Positions 24,700-35,625 of a stretch of 64,000 nt of DNA are shown here, piece by piece. The position numbers were made by a program, and so were the translations under genes. The number at the start of each line of letters is the position of its first letter. The stretch's first letter is position 1. The notes beneath the pieces are model-generated. The model was not told the origin of the DNA. It did no database searches and was given only the letters and a program-made list of their open reading frames with translations. The stretch spans positions 75,710,059 to 75,774,058 of the forward strand of contig CAMZMU010000117.1 in the NCBI GenBank assembly GCA_947311845.1, written 5' to 3'. The stretch is from Poa pratensis. Taxonomy: Eukaryota; Streptophyta; Magnoliopsida; Poales; Poaceae.

Positions 24700-25764
24700 T
24701 CAATAATAACGCGGGTAAGAACTCCAAGCCGGCGGGTCATACTGGGTGTGCTCAATATCCGGCTCCGCTGAGGAAGATGAGGCAGAGGGTCCAGCATTCC
24801 CAGGATAGGGGCGCGAGCCCCCAGTCCCGGAAAACTGAGTGGAGTCCTCGGCCCATTCTCCATCGTCCTCTGTGTGCAGGGCATGATCCCTCAAGTGTGC
24901 ATCGAATTCATCCTCGGTGACTGACCAAACATTCCTGAAACCAAGATCAAACAAACGTGGTGCAGGCAAAGCGACTATTCGCTCAGATTTAACCATTTTC
25001 CACCTCCCCTTCTTGGCAAAAGGCACCTCATAAGATAGATTATTCAAAGTAGACCAACTAGTAACAAAGCCATGCCTCCCCATGGAAGCAAAATCGAGCC
25101 TCTCTAAAGGAAGCTGCAAATCATTAGGGAGAGCTACTACACCATGCATAGCTAATAAACGAGAAGCAATGAGTCCTCCACAAAATCCACCTTTCTCGCG
25201 ATTGGCAGCAATGCGAAAGGCTATCAAGGCACCCAAATTATAACTCTTATCATGTTGCAAGGCTGCTGCTAGGAAAGCTAAATCAGGAATGGATAATTTA
25301 TTTGCAGTCTTCCTAGCAAGTACACACCTCGTAATGAAGTAAGCAAAATATCGAATGCATGGAAATTGAATACTTCGAATTTTACCGCTTTCATCTGAGT
25401 AGGTTCTTCCTTGACATATTACCTCGTATAGGTCCGTCAAATGCTTGGGTTGCCCATGTATCTTCCCTCGTGATCCCCATTGCGGCACCCTAATTGCTGC
25501 ACAAAAAGCATCAAAAGGCAAGTGGACACTTTTGTTGTAAATTTTATAGTGAACCATAGGGTTAGGTGAAGACCAATCAAATCTAAAGTCCTGCACCACA
25601 GACACAGTTAACTTTGCATATTGGTAGGGTTCTCCCTCTACAAAATCACTCAATCCTGTATTAGAGACAAGAGTACGAAAATCACGCAAGATCCCCGAAC
25701 TTCTCATAAATTCCAAGCATGGATAGCAGGATGGGAACACTCCTTCTTCACGATGGATCCCCAT
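24700..25764 (-). CDS. Extra 354-residue ORF in a pol-less Gypsy element (Athila ORF1-like?)
   Basis: A single uninterrupted ORF downstream of the protease, on the sense strand. Its middle holds the pattern YKIYNKSVHLPFDAFCAAI, HLTDLYEVICQ, IRYFAYFITRCVLARK, LAFLAAALQ and GALIAFRIAANREKGGFCGG. This looks like the plant Athila ORF1 or plant transposon protein families, an assignment from memory. The C-terminal 60 residues are acidic, Ser/Gly/Pro-rich and ordered poorly (AEDSTQFSGTGGSRPYPG). No membrane segment is obvious. It is intact while the neighbouring gag-protease is broken, so it may be under selection or just shorter. Function unknown. Confidence 0.6.
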   Translation of the reverse strand: MGIHREEGVFPSCYPCLEFMRSSGILRDFRTLVSNTGLSDFVEGEPYQYAKLTVSVVQDFRFDWSSPNPMVHYKIYNKSVHLPFDAFCAAIRVPQWGSRGKIHGQPKHLTDLYEVICQGRTYSDESGKIRSIQFPCIRYFAYFITRCVLARKTANKLSIPDLAFLAAALQHDKSYNLGALIAFRIAANREKGGFCGGLIASRLLAMHGVVALPNDLQLPLERLDFASMGRHGFVTSWSTLNNLSYEVPFAKKGRWKMVKSERIVALPAPRLFDLGFRNVWSVTEDEFDAHLRDHALHTEDDGEWAEDSTQFSGTGGSRPYPGNAGPSASSSSAEPDIEHTQYDPPAWSSYPRYY

Positions 25765-26590
25765 GACCTCAGGAACACCAATTCATATTGATTTAGTTGG
25801 TGTTCATTTCCCTCCATCCTCTGAAATTTTTGACACATATCATAAAAATTATCTTTGAAGCATACAAATGAGGGGAACTACTATATGACTTGCTAGAGGA
25901 CTAAACATGCATCAAAACTGATTATATCAACATAGAACAAGCATGCATACTCACTTAACAAGTCACCTACAGCAGCAAAATACTCAAGGTATACTCTACT
26001 AAACAAAATTCTACTTGGATACATGGAGGAGTCACATACCGGAGAGCAAATGGTCCAAATTTCAGCAACAAAGATGGGCTGAGCAAGGAGATCGAAAAAT
26101 CTCGAGCAAGAGCAGCAAGAACACGGGTTTGAGCAATGGTGGTGTGTTTGTTCGGGAGAGAGAAAGAAATGAGAGGAAGATGGGTGAGTGGAGGGCCAGG
26201 TGGGGCCCACACCATGCCACGGCGCGGCCACACCCCTGCCGCGCGGTGGGGTGGTGTGGTGGCATGGTGGGTCCCCCTGGTCAGCTCCAGGCACTCCCAC
26301 ATTCCACTTTAAAAATAATAATGGTATAATTTTCAGATTTTTGAAAACTTTCATTTTGCACATTTTCTGGATATTTAAATAATAAACTTAGAGCAGAAAT
26401 AGAATTTTATAAAGACCAGTTTCAACTAAAACTTTGCAAGTTCAGTAACACAACAGTAGGTAAAACAAAGTTGAAGAAAGAAATGCTGTTTAGCTCTTTT
26501 ATGTATGCAAATACATTTGATAGCAAGGTTGATCAAGTCTTGGCACCAAATAAATTTACATGACACAAATGATTTAAACATCATGAACAC

Positions 26591-27064
26591 TCATGTTACC
26601 TTGTATTGTATTGATATGGATCCAATCATAATGTTTTGATATCCTTCTTGATGATCATATATAGGGCAATCAATACTTCCCACTTTGATAGTTTTAAAAT
26701 TGGAGATGGTATTGACTCCATAAATCTTGTCAACTTTCTTGGGGAAATAAACAGTATGTTCTTTATCATTAACATTGAAAGTTACTTTTCCTTTATTGCA
26801 ATCAATAACAGCACCTGCAGTATTTAGAAAAGGTCTTCCAAGAATAATAGACATATTATCATCTTCAGGCATTTCAAGAACAACAAAATCAGTCAAAATT
26901 AAACAATTGTTAGCTACTTGAACAGGGACATCCTCACAAATGCCAACAGGAACAGCAGTAGATTTATCAGCCATTTGCAAAGATATATCAGTAGGTATCA
27001 ATTTATCAAGATAGAGTCTCTTATAAAGAGAAAAAGGCATAACACTAACTCCTGCTCCCAAATC
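26591..27064 (-). pseudogene. Aspartic protease region of the young retrotransposon
   Basis: The frame starts in the catalytic motif DLGAGVSVMP and continues with VLEMPEDDNMSIILGRPFLN, the second conserved block (ILGRPFL) of retropepsin-like plant proteases. It lies downstream of gag in the sense direction, as expected, and is joined to it by a further one-base shift near 27100. It ends at 26591 with no reverse transcriptase following. Confidence 0.85.
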
Positions 27065-27086
27065 ACATAGAGCAGTTCTAACATAA

Positions 27087-29276
27087 TTATTCTTGATGGA
27101 GCAAGGATGGTTGGTATACCTGGATCTCCAAGCTTCTTAGGAACCTTGCCATTGAAAGAATAATTAGCAAGCATAGTAGAAATTTCCTCATTAGGAATTT
27201 TCCTTTGTTAGAAACAATATCTTTCATATACTTTGAGTAAGGAGGCAATTTAATAGCATCAGTCAAAGGAATTTGCAAAAACAAGGGTTTCATCCATTCA
27301 CAAATTTATTATAATGTTCTTCTTCCTTTGATTTTAGTTTCTTAGTTGGAAAAGGCATTTGCTTTTGAACCCAAGGTTCCCTTTCATTACCATGTTTCTT
27401 AGCAATGAAATCTTCCTTAGTGTACTTTGTGTTTTTAGTATGCTTTTCAGGTTCCTTTTCACTAACTTCTTTATCAAGAGCATCATTTTATCCTTATCAC
27501 TATCAAGTTCATTACCACTTTCAGTTTCAGCATCAGAGATAGATATACTATTAGGATCATTAACAGTTTCAGAGGATTCTACAACATTTTTATGTTTCTT
27601 CTTCTTCTTTTTCTTAGAAGGAGAAACTGGATTTTCAGCTAGTTGAGAATCTTGTTCAATTCTTTTAGGATGTCCCTCAGGATATAAAGGATCCTGAGTA
27701 TGAGCTCCACTTCTAGTGCTAACATAGACAGGTTTTAATTTTTCCTTAGAAGCATTGGCTAACATGTCTTGTTGCACTTTAGTGAGTTGATCAATTTGAG
27801 TTTGAACCATATGGAAATGTTTAATAAGCATCTTAACATCATTGGAGGTTCTCTCCACAATATCATGCAACTTACTAATAGCTAGAGAATTTTCATGCAA
27901 ATGATTCTCTACTCTCATATTAAAATTATCTGCTTAATAACATAATTATCAAATTCATCTAAGCATTGATCAGGTGGTTTAGAGTAGGGAATATCTCCTT
28001 CATCGAACCTGTGGAGAGAGTGAACCTCAATTATGGATGGATGAGGAATTGGCTTACACAAATCTTCAATAGGTGGAAGGTTCTTCACATCTTCAGATTT
28101 AATACCCTTCTCAATGAGAGTCTTCTTGGCCTCCCTCATTGTTTCATCATTCAATTCAATCATACCTCCCCTCTTCTTTGATATTGGTGTCGGTGTAGGT
28201 GTGGGGGTCGGCGCAGGTAGAGTCCAATCATCATAATTCTGGCTGATTTTAGCCAATAATTCTTCAGCTTCTTCAGGGGTTCTTTTCCTGAAAACACAAC
28301 TAGCACAACTATCCAGATATGCTCTAGATTCAATAGTTAGTCCACTGTAAAATATATCAAGTAGATCATGCTTTTCCAAATCATGTCCAGGCCGAGCTCT
28401 GATAAGAGAGCAAAACCTTGTCCATGCCTCTGGAAGTTTCTCTTCATCTTCCTGGTCAAAGTTATAAATTCTTTGCAAAGCATCATGTTTAGCACTAGCA
28501 GGGAAATATTTCTGAAAGAAAACATCAAGCAAACCAGTAGGACTAGTAATAGAACCAGGAGACAAGTTGTTATACCAAGCTTTAGCATCATCTTTTAATG
28601 AGAAAGGAAAAATCTTAGCAACAAAGTAGCTACGCTTCTTAATATCATCAGAAAATAAGCCACTCAAAGTAGAGAGCTCATTCATGTGCTCTACAGCACT
28701 TTCACTCTTAGTGCCACAAAAAGGAGTTTTCTCAACAATAGATATATGAGATAAATCAAGAGAAAAATCATAATCCTTATCTTTAATGTTTATAGGAGAA
28801 GTGGCAAACTTAGGATCAGGTGACAACTTGTATTTAACAGCATGTTGTGCAAGAAAATTTCTCATATTACTTGCACCAGTAGTAGCATTACATTTATCAA
28901 TAAAATCATCATCAAGTTCCACATAAGTTTCATCAGGATCATCATCACAAGTATAATCCCTTAACTCAGGTGAATAAACAGGAGTAGTAGGACTTCCATT
29001 AGGTGTTCTAGTATTTTCAAGTTGTTTAGACTTAGCAATAGCAGCATCTAAAAGTGGACCTAATGAAATATTCTCATCAATCACAGTAGAAGCATCATCA
29101 ACATTATCAGAGGCAATTTCAGATTCAGCAGTAGTACCAACACGTGAAGATTGTGGTGGTGTAACAAGTTGACTCAATACAGATGGTGAGTCAAGAGCAG
29201 CAGAGGTACTAAGTGTCGTACCTTTTCTTGTAGTGGAGGGCAATACATGGACCCTCTCATCACGAGCTTTACCCAT
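27087..29276 (-). pseudogene. gag region of the young retrotransposon, several frameshifts
   Basis: Gag proteins form the retrotransposon particle. The longest frame (29276-27915) carries FPFSLKDDAKAWYNNLSPGS, FFQKYFPASAKHDALQRI and a WTRFCSLIRARPGHDLEK-like block, the hallmark of the plant retrotransposon gag domain. The reading continues in another frame at 27918-27334, with a lysine-rich stretch, and in a third at 27293-27087. Each change equals loss of one base (near 27920, 27490, 27310 and 27205). The product cannot be made as one protein. Because the two LTRs agree almost perfectly, these breaks probably predate the insertion. Confidence 0.85.
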
Positions 29277-29364
29277 GATGAATAAATTTCAGCGAGCAGT
29301 ATAGATCACAAGTGAACTCCCAAATAAAGCTATGCTCCCCGGCAACGGCGCCAGAAAATAGTCT

Positions 29365-30761
29365 TGATGACCCACAAGTATAGGGGATCGCAACAGTCTT
29401 CGAGGGAAGTAAAACCCAATTTATTGATTCGACACAAGGGGAGCCAAAGAATACTTGAGAGCCTTAACAGCGGAGTTGTCAATTCAGCTGCACCTGTGAA
29501 TAGTCTTGCTCGACACAGATTATCAGTAGCAACAGTTTTATAGCAGTAGTAGCGGTGAAATAATAGCAGCAGTAAACAGAGACAGCAGTAGTGATTGCAG
29601 TAAACAGTAGGATTAAAACACTGTAGGCATAGGGATGGATGAACGGGCGCTGCATGGATAAGATAGCTCATATAATAATCAAGACATAGGCATTGCAGAT
29701 AATAATGATAAAGCATCCAAGTACTAAGTAAACGTAGGCATGTGTTCCGTATATAGTCGTACGTGCTCGCAATGAGAAACTTGTACAACATCTTCTGTCC
29801 TACCAGCCGGTGGCAGCCGGGCCTCAAGGGAATCTACTGGTAATTAAGGTACTCCTTTTAATAGAGTACCGGAGCAAAGCATTAACACGCAGTGAACACA
29901 TGTGATCCTCACATCGCAGCCATTCCCCTCGGCTGTCCCAATTATTGTCACTTTGGGACCGCGGGTTCCGGACAACAATATGTGTATACAACTTGCAGGT
30001 ATGATCAATAAACAGTGCATATCATTATGAAACAATAACATGTTCAGATCTGAAATCATGGCACTCGGGCCCTAGTGACAAGCATTAAGCTCAACAAGTT
30101 GCAACAACATCAATAAGTACTAACAACGGATACTGGGCACCATGCCCTAATGATCTTATAGCTTATTACATGAACAATCTCATCCAATCCCTACCATCCC
30201 CCTCAGCCTACAGCAGGGAATTACTCACACATGGATGGGGGAAACATGGATGGTCGATGGAGAAGCGTCGGTGATGATGATGGCGATGATCTCCTCCAAT
30301 TCCCCGTCCCGGCGGAGTGCCAGAACGGAGTTTCTGGTCCCCGAAATAGGTTTCGCGATGGTGGCGGCGTACGGTGATGTTTCTGGATGAAGTGGACGAC
30401 CCCCCGACGTTTTTAGGTCAGAAGGGTTAAGTAGTCGAAAGGGGGACTCGGGGAGGTGCCCGAGGCACCCTCCTCATAGGCTGGCGCGGCAGGCCCTTGG
30501 GCCGCGCCACCATGTGGTTTGGGCCACTCGTGGCCCATCTCCGCCTCCCCTTCTGGCTCCGTGAGTCTTCTGGTAAAATAGGAGGTTTGCGATCTTTTCT
30601 GGTGTTTTTCCCGAAAGTTGACTTTCTGCACAAAAACAAGACACCAGGGCAATTCTGCTGAAAACAGCGTTAGTCCGCATTAGTTGTATTCAAAACACAC
30701 AAGTTAGAGGTAAAACAATAGCAAAAGTGTTCGGGAAAGTAGATACGTTTTGGACGTATCA
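29365..30761 (-). repeat. 5' LTR (sense minus) of the young Gypsy-type element
   Basis: On the minus strand it begins TGATACGTCCAAAACGTATC and ends TATACTTGTGGGTCATCA. It is followed on that strand by AGACTATTTTC and the tRNA-Asp type primer-binding site. Confidence 0.93.
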
Positions 30762-31865
30762 GAGTCCACGGTTATCAAGTTGATGTACAAGTTCTGCAGG
30801 GCGGTGGTTGGTGTGTTTGGCCCACACTATTTTAGAGGACCAAATGAAGAAGAAACAACTCGGATCATGGAAGAGAATGCAGCAAGAGGCTTTCCTGGGA
30901 TGCTTGGAAGCATAGATTGCATGCATTGGAACTGGAAGAACAGTCCATTTGGGTGGCAAGGATTGTACAAAGGAGGCCACAAAGGATATTGCAGTGTGGT
31001 ACTTGAAGCTGTGGCCGATCATGAACTATGGATTTGGCACGCATTCTTCGGCATGGCAGGATCACACAATGACATCAATGTGTTGCAGCGCTCTCCTGTG
31101 TTCGCGAAGCTCGTTGAAGGCCATGCTCCACCTGTCAACTATGATATCAATAACCACCAGTACAACAAAGGGTACTACCTAGCCAATGGCATCTATCCAA
31201 GGTGGGCAACGTTTGTGAAGAGCATCCCCAACCCTCGCGGCAACAAAGCTTGTCATTTTGCCGGTGAACAAGAGAGTGCCAGGAAGGATGTCGAGCGGGC
31301 TTTTGGAGTGCTGCAGCAAAGGTTTGCTATCGTTCGGTACCCTACTCTGACATGGTCGAATGAACAGATGTGGGAGGTGATGAATGCGTGTGTGATCCTG
31401 CACAACATGATCATCGAGAGTGAGCGCGATAATCCGGTGCATGATCATATGCCATTTGACTTTCAGGGTCCTCTAGCAGATGTTGAGCACGACGTGCCGG
31501 TAGATTTCGCTGATTTTCTCTCAATGCATTTGGAGATTCGTGATGAAAATACTCATCATGCACTCCAAACTGATCTAGTGGAGAATTTGTGGGCGCGACG
31601 GGGCATGGCAGCGGCAAACCCGGAAGAGCAAGATGTTTGAGCTGTAATTTTGTTTTTAGCTAATGTGGAACTTTATTTTATGTGTTTGAACTATAAAACA
31701 TTTATGTATGTTTGATTTTTACTTGTCAAAATATTTTAATTTAGCTAAAAAACCCAATCTGAGAGGCCGGTTTGGGCGCCGCGAGTGGGGAGCGACGGCG
31801 CCCAAACGGCCTGTCCGGAAGGTGTTTGGGCGGCCATTTGGGCGCCGCGAGTGGAGATGCTCTAA

Positions 31866-32130
31866 CTCTAGCAGCCAGCTACTCGGCGGTGTGGAGAATT
31901 TGAGAACCACCTTTCTCTCGTGTGGTGATGGCCTTATCAGTGTCGTGGGGGTGCCATAACTAAAATCATGTGATGTCGAATACACTAAATCTACAAGTTT
32001 GTATTGTATTAACTGTTCTTTAGTTTATTTAAGTTTTAACTAGTATTGTTTAGTAGTTTTCACCCTCGAGAGTTCAAGTTATGTTGCTCGTATTTACACA
32101 TGCCAGTTTGTAAGGTAGGTATTTATTCGA
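31866..32130. other. Spacer between the Harbinger element and a LINE remnant
   Basis: No gene or repeat recognised. The host site of the Harbinger insertion reads CAATATTAA and continues CTCTAGCAGCC. Confidence 0.5.
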
Positions 32131-32555
32131 AAAAGATGCAGGCCAACCTCCATGGAGTTCTTTACTGTCCTTTCGCTCAAGTTTGTTGGCGGTTTTTGGC
32201 TCTATCTGCCGTGCTTACTGGCAGGCAAGGATTGGATTGTGTTCAGCACTTAAAGGATCGAATTGGGCAGCCTTTCTTCATGGAGATCATCCTGATGGGG
32301 CTATGAGCCATTTGGAAAACCAGGAATACCTTCATTTTTTAGCAGATGCACCCAAGTTTATACAGATGCCGTGCAGTTTTTAAAGAGGAAATGCATCTAC
32401 TGAAATTCAGAGCAACTAGGAAGGCCTATGCTAGTTTTGCGGCCTGGGTGGATAGTTTTATCTGAGCTTTCTTTTTGATTTTAGTACAATCCTCTTGTAC
32501 TTAGATGTATTTTTTGTTCTGTACCATAAACCCTGAAAATCAATAAAAATTTGCA
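32131..32555 (+). mobile_element. 5'-truncated LINE remnant, C-terminal end
   Basis: Reads LHGVLYCPFAQVCWRFLALS, then RIGQPFFMEIILMGL, then AIWKTRNTFIF, then RKAYASFAAWVDSFI and a stop. That is the C-terminal zinc-knuckle region of L1-type plant LINE polyproteins. Two in-frame stops interrupt it (TGA near 32305, TAG near 32340). A polyadenylation-like AATAAAAATTT follows at about 32540. Confidence 0.75.
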
Positions 32556-32899
32556 GTACGCAAGTACTGTTTTCCTTTAAAAGAAACTTGCCACAGAGGT
32601 TTGCATCGCGCACACACAAGTGGAAACCGTTTATGGCCTACCCACATCGGCAACGGTCATCCATTCTTTACTGTTTCCTTGTACCTCATCGCCAACACGT
32701 TTTTTTAGCTATGGGCCTTGGGCCTTGTGATCCGATGATAGGTGTTTACTGCTATGTACTACCGCAGTGAAAGGTTTTTCCATTGCATAGATCGGTAGGT
32801 CAACTATATAAAGTTTTGCCAATTCTCTATAGGATAAAGATTGTGCATTGCATACATATAACTATATATATAGTGCAAATTACTTTTTCGAGTGAGAAT

Positions 32900-34884
32900 T
32901 TTTTTTTTGAGAAGTCACTGGGGGGACAAGATCCCCACCTGAATTTTATTTCAGCAGCAGATTACAAGGTCACGCACGGCGTGAAGAGAGGAACGTACAC
33001 CACAAGTCGGCGTGTTCCTTTTGATCCGGTCTTTTGCACCGGTTAACCCAAAGAATTAAGTCTGAGACAATGTTACCAATAGTTACAGAGGCATTTTGGT
33101 CAATGGCCCTAAACACTTTGGCATTCCTTGCGTCCCAAATCTTCCAGCAGATGGCGAGGGCGATGGAAGGCCAGACGTCGCGTGGTAATCCGTCCGGTAG
33201 AGGGGAGGTCCATAAGTCCGTGAACTGTCCAAAGGAGGGGGCGATGCCAATCCTTGTCCAGACAGCGCGAGCGGCGAAACAGGTGAAGAAGAGGTGCTCG
33301 CGGTCCTCGACAGGGTGGCTGCATCGAGGGCAGGTAGCATAGTGAAGTATCGTCTTCTTGTGGAGGTTGGCGCGGGTGTTCAGCCTGTCAAAATGGAGCA
33401 GCCATCCAAAGATCTTGATTTTTTGCGGAGTGAAGGAGTCCCAAATGTTGGCGAGCTTAGCGTCCTGCAGCTGGGAGGAGAGGCCAGCGTATGCGCCCCG
33501 AGAAGTGAACCTGGAGCCATCCATTAGCCGCCTGTCGTCGGCATTGCTGTTCAGCGAGACCCCCTGCAACAAAAGAGACATCGACCGTAGCTCATAGCTC
33601 GCGGCCGAGGTTAGCCTGTTTCTTAGATTAGTTTCGATCCCGTCCTGCAGCACCGAGGAGACAAGGTCAAATTGTTTTAGGTGGTGTGAGAAAATGGCGG
33701 GGAAGGCAGTGGCAAGGGGCTCAGGGAGGAGCCATCTATCAAGCCAGAAGTAAGTGGATCGGCCATCGCCGACCTTGCATTGTGAGATTTGGCGAAGTAT
33801 GTGGATGTGTTTTTTTACAATGGAGGCTAGAAATGTGGAGTGGGATGTTTGATGCATAGGGTAGGGTGAGTGATGGAGTATCCAAGTTTTCCACGGCAAA
33901 TCAGCAGAATGCAGGAATTTGTAAGCAAATTTCAACAGTAGGCACTCGTTTTGTATCTCAAGATTTTTAACACCTAAACCACCTGCAGCTTTGGGTGTGC
34001 AAACTTTGTCCCAAGCAACAAGACATTGTGCACCCGTGCAGGTATCCTCTGCGGCCCAGAAGAAGGAACGTCTTTTTTTGTTATATTTGGCTATATCTTG
34101 TTTAGCGAGGGGGAAGCAGGACATAATGTACGTGGGGAGACTATCGAGAACAGAAGTCATGAGAGCTAGCCTCCCTCCTTTGTTGAGGAGATTTGCTTGC
34201 CAACCAGCTAGATATTTTTCTGCGTTGGAGAAAAGGGGAATGATGTCAGTAGAACTTATTTTGTGAGAAGAGAGTGGAAGTCCGAGGTAGGTCTGGGGGA
34301 AGGAGGAAATAGTAGTTCCGAGCGTTTGAGCAATGTCAGTGGCTGTTTGATGTTCTAGGTGGATAGGGATGAAGGTGGATTTGCTATAGTTGATATTGAG
34401 GCCAGTTGCTAGGGCAAAATCCTGGAGGACTTGTTTTAGGTTGTGGGCAGCCGAGGAAGTGGCTTTGACCATAATCAGAGTGTCATCTGCGTATTGAAGG
34501 ACAACCGGGGGAGGTTAGGGCAAAGAGGGTGGTTGAGGAGGCCAGCAGTAGATGCGTGGATGATCATTTGGGGAAGAAGGTCAGCAATTGTGTTGAACAG
34601 GTATGGAGAGAGGGTCGCCCTGGCGCAAACCATTTTTGCAGTTGATCCAGGTACCAGGAACACCATTTAGCAGGATTGCGGTTTTACCTGTGCGTAAAAT
34701 GTCCAGGAGCCAGTCACACCATTTTGGTGGGAAGCCTCTGTGGCGAAGGATAGTGATGAGAGCATCCCAGTTAACGGAGTCGAAGGCTTTCCTAAAGTCT
34801 AGTTTAATGACTATTGTGGGTGCTTTCCTTTTGTGACAACAATTAAGCAGGTCAGCAGCGTAGACAAATGATCGGTTAAGCAGG
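32900..34884 (-). mobile_element. 5'-truncated L1-type LINE with 12-bp target duplication
   Basis: TCGAGTGAGAAT flanks both sides (32888-32899 and 34885-34896). The minus-strand 3' end is a poly(A) run (poly-T at about 32899-32908). The element starts inside the reverse transcriptase, as is usual for incomplete LINE insertions, at NRSFVYAADLLNCC. About 1.98 kb long. Confidence 0.95.
32970..34884 (-). pseudogene. LINE reverse transcriptase fragment with zf-RVT tail
   Basis: Contains KLDFRKAFDSVNWDAL near 34800 (first catalytic Asp), NGLRQGDPL near 34610 and the YADD active site near 34485 (read across a shift). A 500-residue frame from 34472 to 32970 follows, with GLPLSSHKIS, GWQANLLNKGGRLALMTSVL, QCLVAWDKVCTPKAAGGLGV and a Cys-rich tail (YATCPRCSHPVEDREHLFFT) typical of the zf-RVT domain. 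At least two frameshifts separate the RT blocks, near 34600 and 34505; the second equals loss of one C from a C run. The endonuclease domain is absent. Confidence 0.92.
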
Positions 34885-34896
34885 TCGAGTGAGAAT

Positions 34897-35500
34897 GATT
34901 GGTCCCTTTATCCTGTGGTGGACTCTGATGCACTGATCTGCTAACTTTAACATGTACCACATATTGTTTGCCTTCCACGAACATATCCATGCTAATCTGA
35001 CATCCAAGTCTTCAGCCTCATCCAAGCTAATAAACTTGAACATATGATGGACCACAAGCTAACGTAGCTTAATGTATATACATGCATATTATTGTGTCCA
35101 CGAAAGCAACATGCCTTTAGACACGTATAATTATGCAAGACTCTGACCATGAAGAAAAGAGAACTCTATGCATGGAAAGTTTTACTTTCTCCCTTGCTTT
35201 CTTGCGATGCATAGGAAGAACCACACCGAGTGCATGCAATCGTGGTGTCCGCCCTGGTCTTTTTTCTTTTTTTTTAGGTCCTAACGTGTCTGCATTGATT
35301 AAACTCTAGCATGTTCCATGCTTTAGTCAATGACCTCCTAAATCCAAATATTGTGCAACTAATTAGATAATCTAGCAATGGATCGTTTGTCCATGAAGAG
35401 AGATCGGCATCTTTATGTAGACTAATTAAGTCTCCTGCTTGATTAGCCATGAAATCTCACAAGAGTGTACCATAGGCACACACGTACATGCAAAACACAC
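34897..35500. other. Intergenic, nothing recognised
   Basis: AT-rich sequence without coding potential or clear repeat ends. Confidence 0.5.
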
Positions 35501-35502
35501 CT

Positions 35503-35625
35503 AGTTTTTTTTTTTTTGAAAAGGGGGAACCCAGCCTCTTCATCAGGTTGATGTATACGGCATTTATTGCTTTTATTGAAGATTATTCAAAAGGTCTTAC
35601 AATTCAAGGATCATAAAGGATTGAG
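35503..35625 (-). mobile_element. LINE 3' tail remnant
   Basis: A poly-T run followed by GAAAAGGGGGAACCCAGCCTC and TTTATTGCTTTTATTGAAG is the inverse of a common grass LINE 3' untranslated end (from memory). No coding part or target duplication was found. Confidence 0.4.

Larger units (their letters stand above)
21209..30761 (-). mobile_element. Young Gypsy-type (Athila-like) LTR retrotransposon, no pol
   Basis: Inserted in the Harbinger transposase ORF with a perfect GAGTC duplication (21204-21208 and 30762-30766). The LTRs are 1,396 and 1,397 bp and appear identical except for one extra C near 29372. Its sense strand is minus. The primer-binding site TGGCGCCGTTGCCGGGGA, next to the right LTR, complements the 3' end of tRNA-Asp. 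The polypurine tract GCTTGGGGGGAGT sits next to the left LTR. Contents in order are gag, aspartic protease, a separate 354-residue ORF and a long non-coding segment. There is no reverse transcriptase, RNase H or integrase, so it must use enzymes from relatives. Confidence 0.95.
20742..31640 (+). pseudogene. Harbinger DDE transposase, ORF split by a retrotransposon
   Basis: A PIF/Harbinger nuclease that would cut and rejoin element ends in the nucleus. The ORF runs 20742-21208 and resumes at 30767-31640 beyond a 9.6-kb LTR element; the pieces join in frame without any repair, giving about 446 residues. The N-terminus is acidic (DDELMAAMLLEEEEA), followed by RRRFRMNRGLFNDIV, the usual upstream helical region. 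Catalytic residues are recognisable as D206 (GSIDCMHW), D258 (GSHNDINVL) and E332 ([10 protein letters not shown]). The second part may still give a truncated protein starting at an internal Met. The sequence before the ATG, TTGCAG, could be a splice acceptor. The frame is otherwise undamaged, so loss of activity came from the insertion. Confidence 0.92.
15804..31862 (+). mobile_element. PIF/Harbinger transposon, split by two LTR retrotransposons
   Basis: The left end is GAGCATCTCCACTCGC (15804) and the right end is its exact inverse, GCGAGTGGAGATGCTC (to 31862). Both sides are flanked by TAA (15801-15803 and 31863-31865), the 3-bp duplication of this superfamily. Subtracting the two nested retrotransposons and their target duplications leaves about 2,094 bp with one transposase ORF. 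No Myb-like ORF1, normally also needed, is present. Just inside the right end the motif TGGGCGCCGCGAGTGG occurs twice (31769-31857). Confidence 0.93.
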
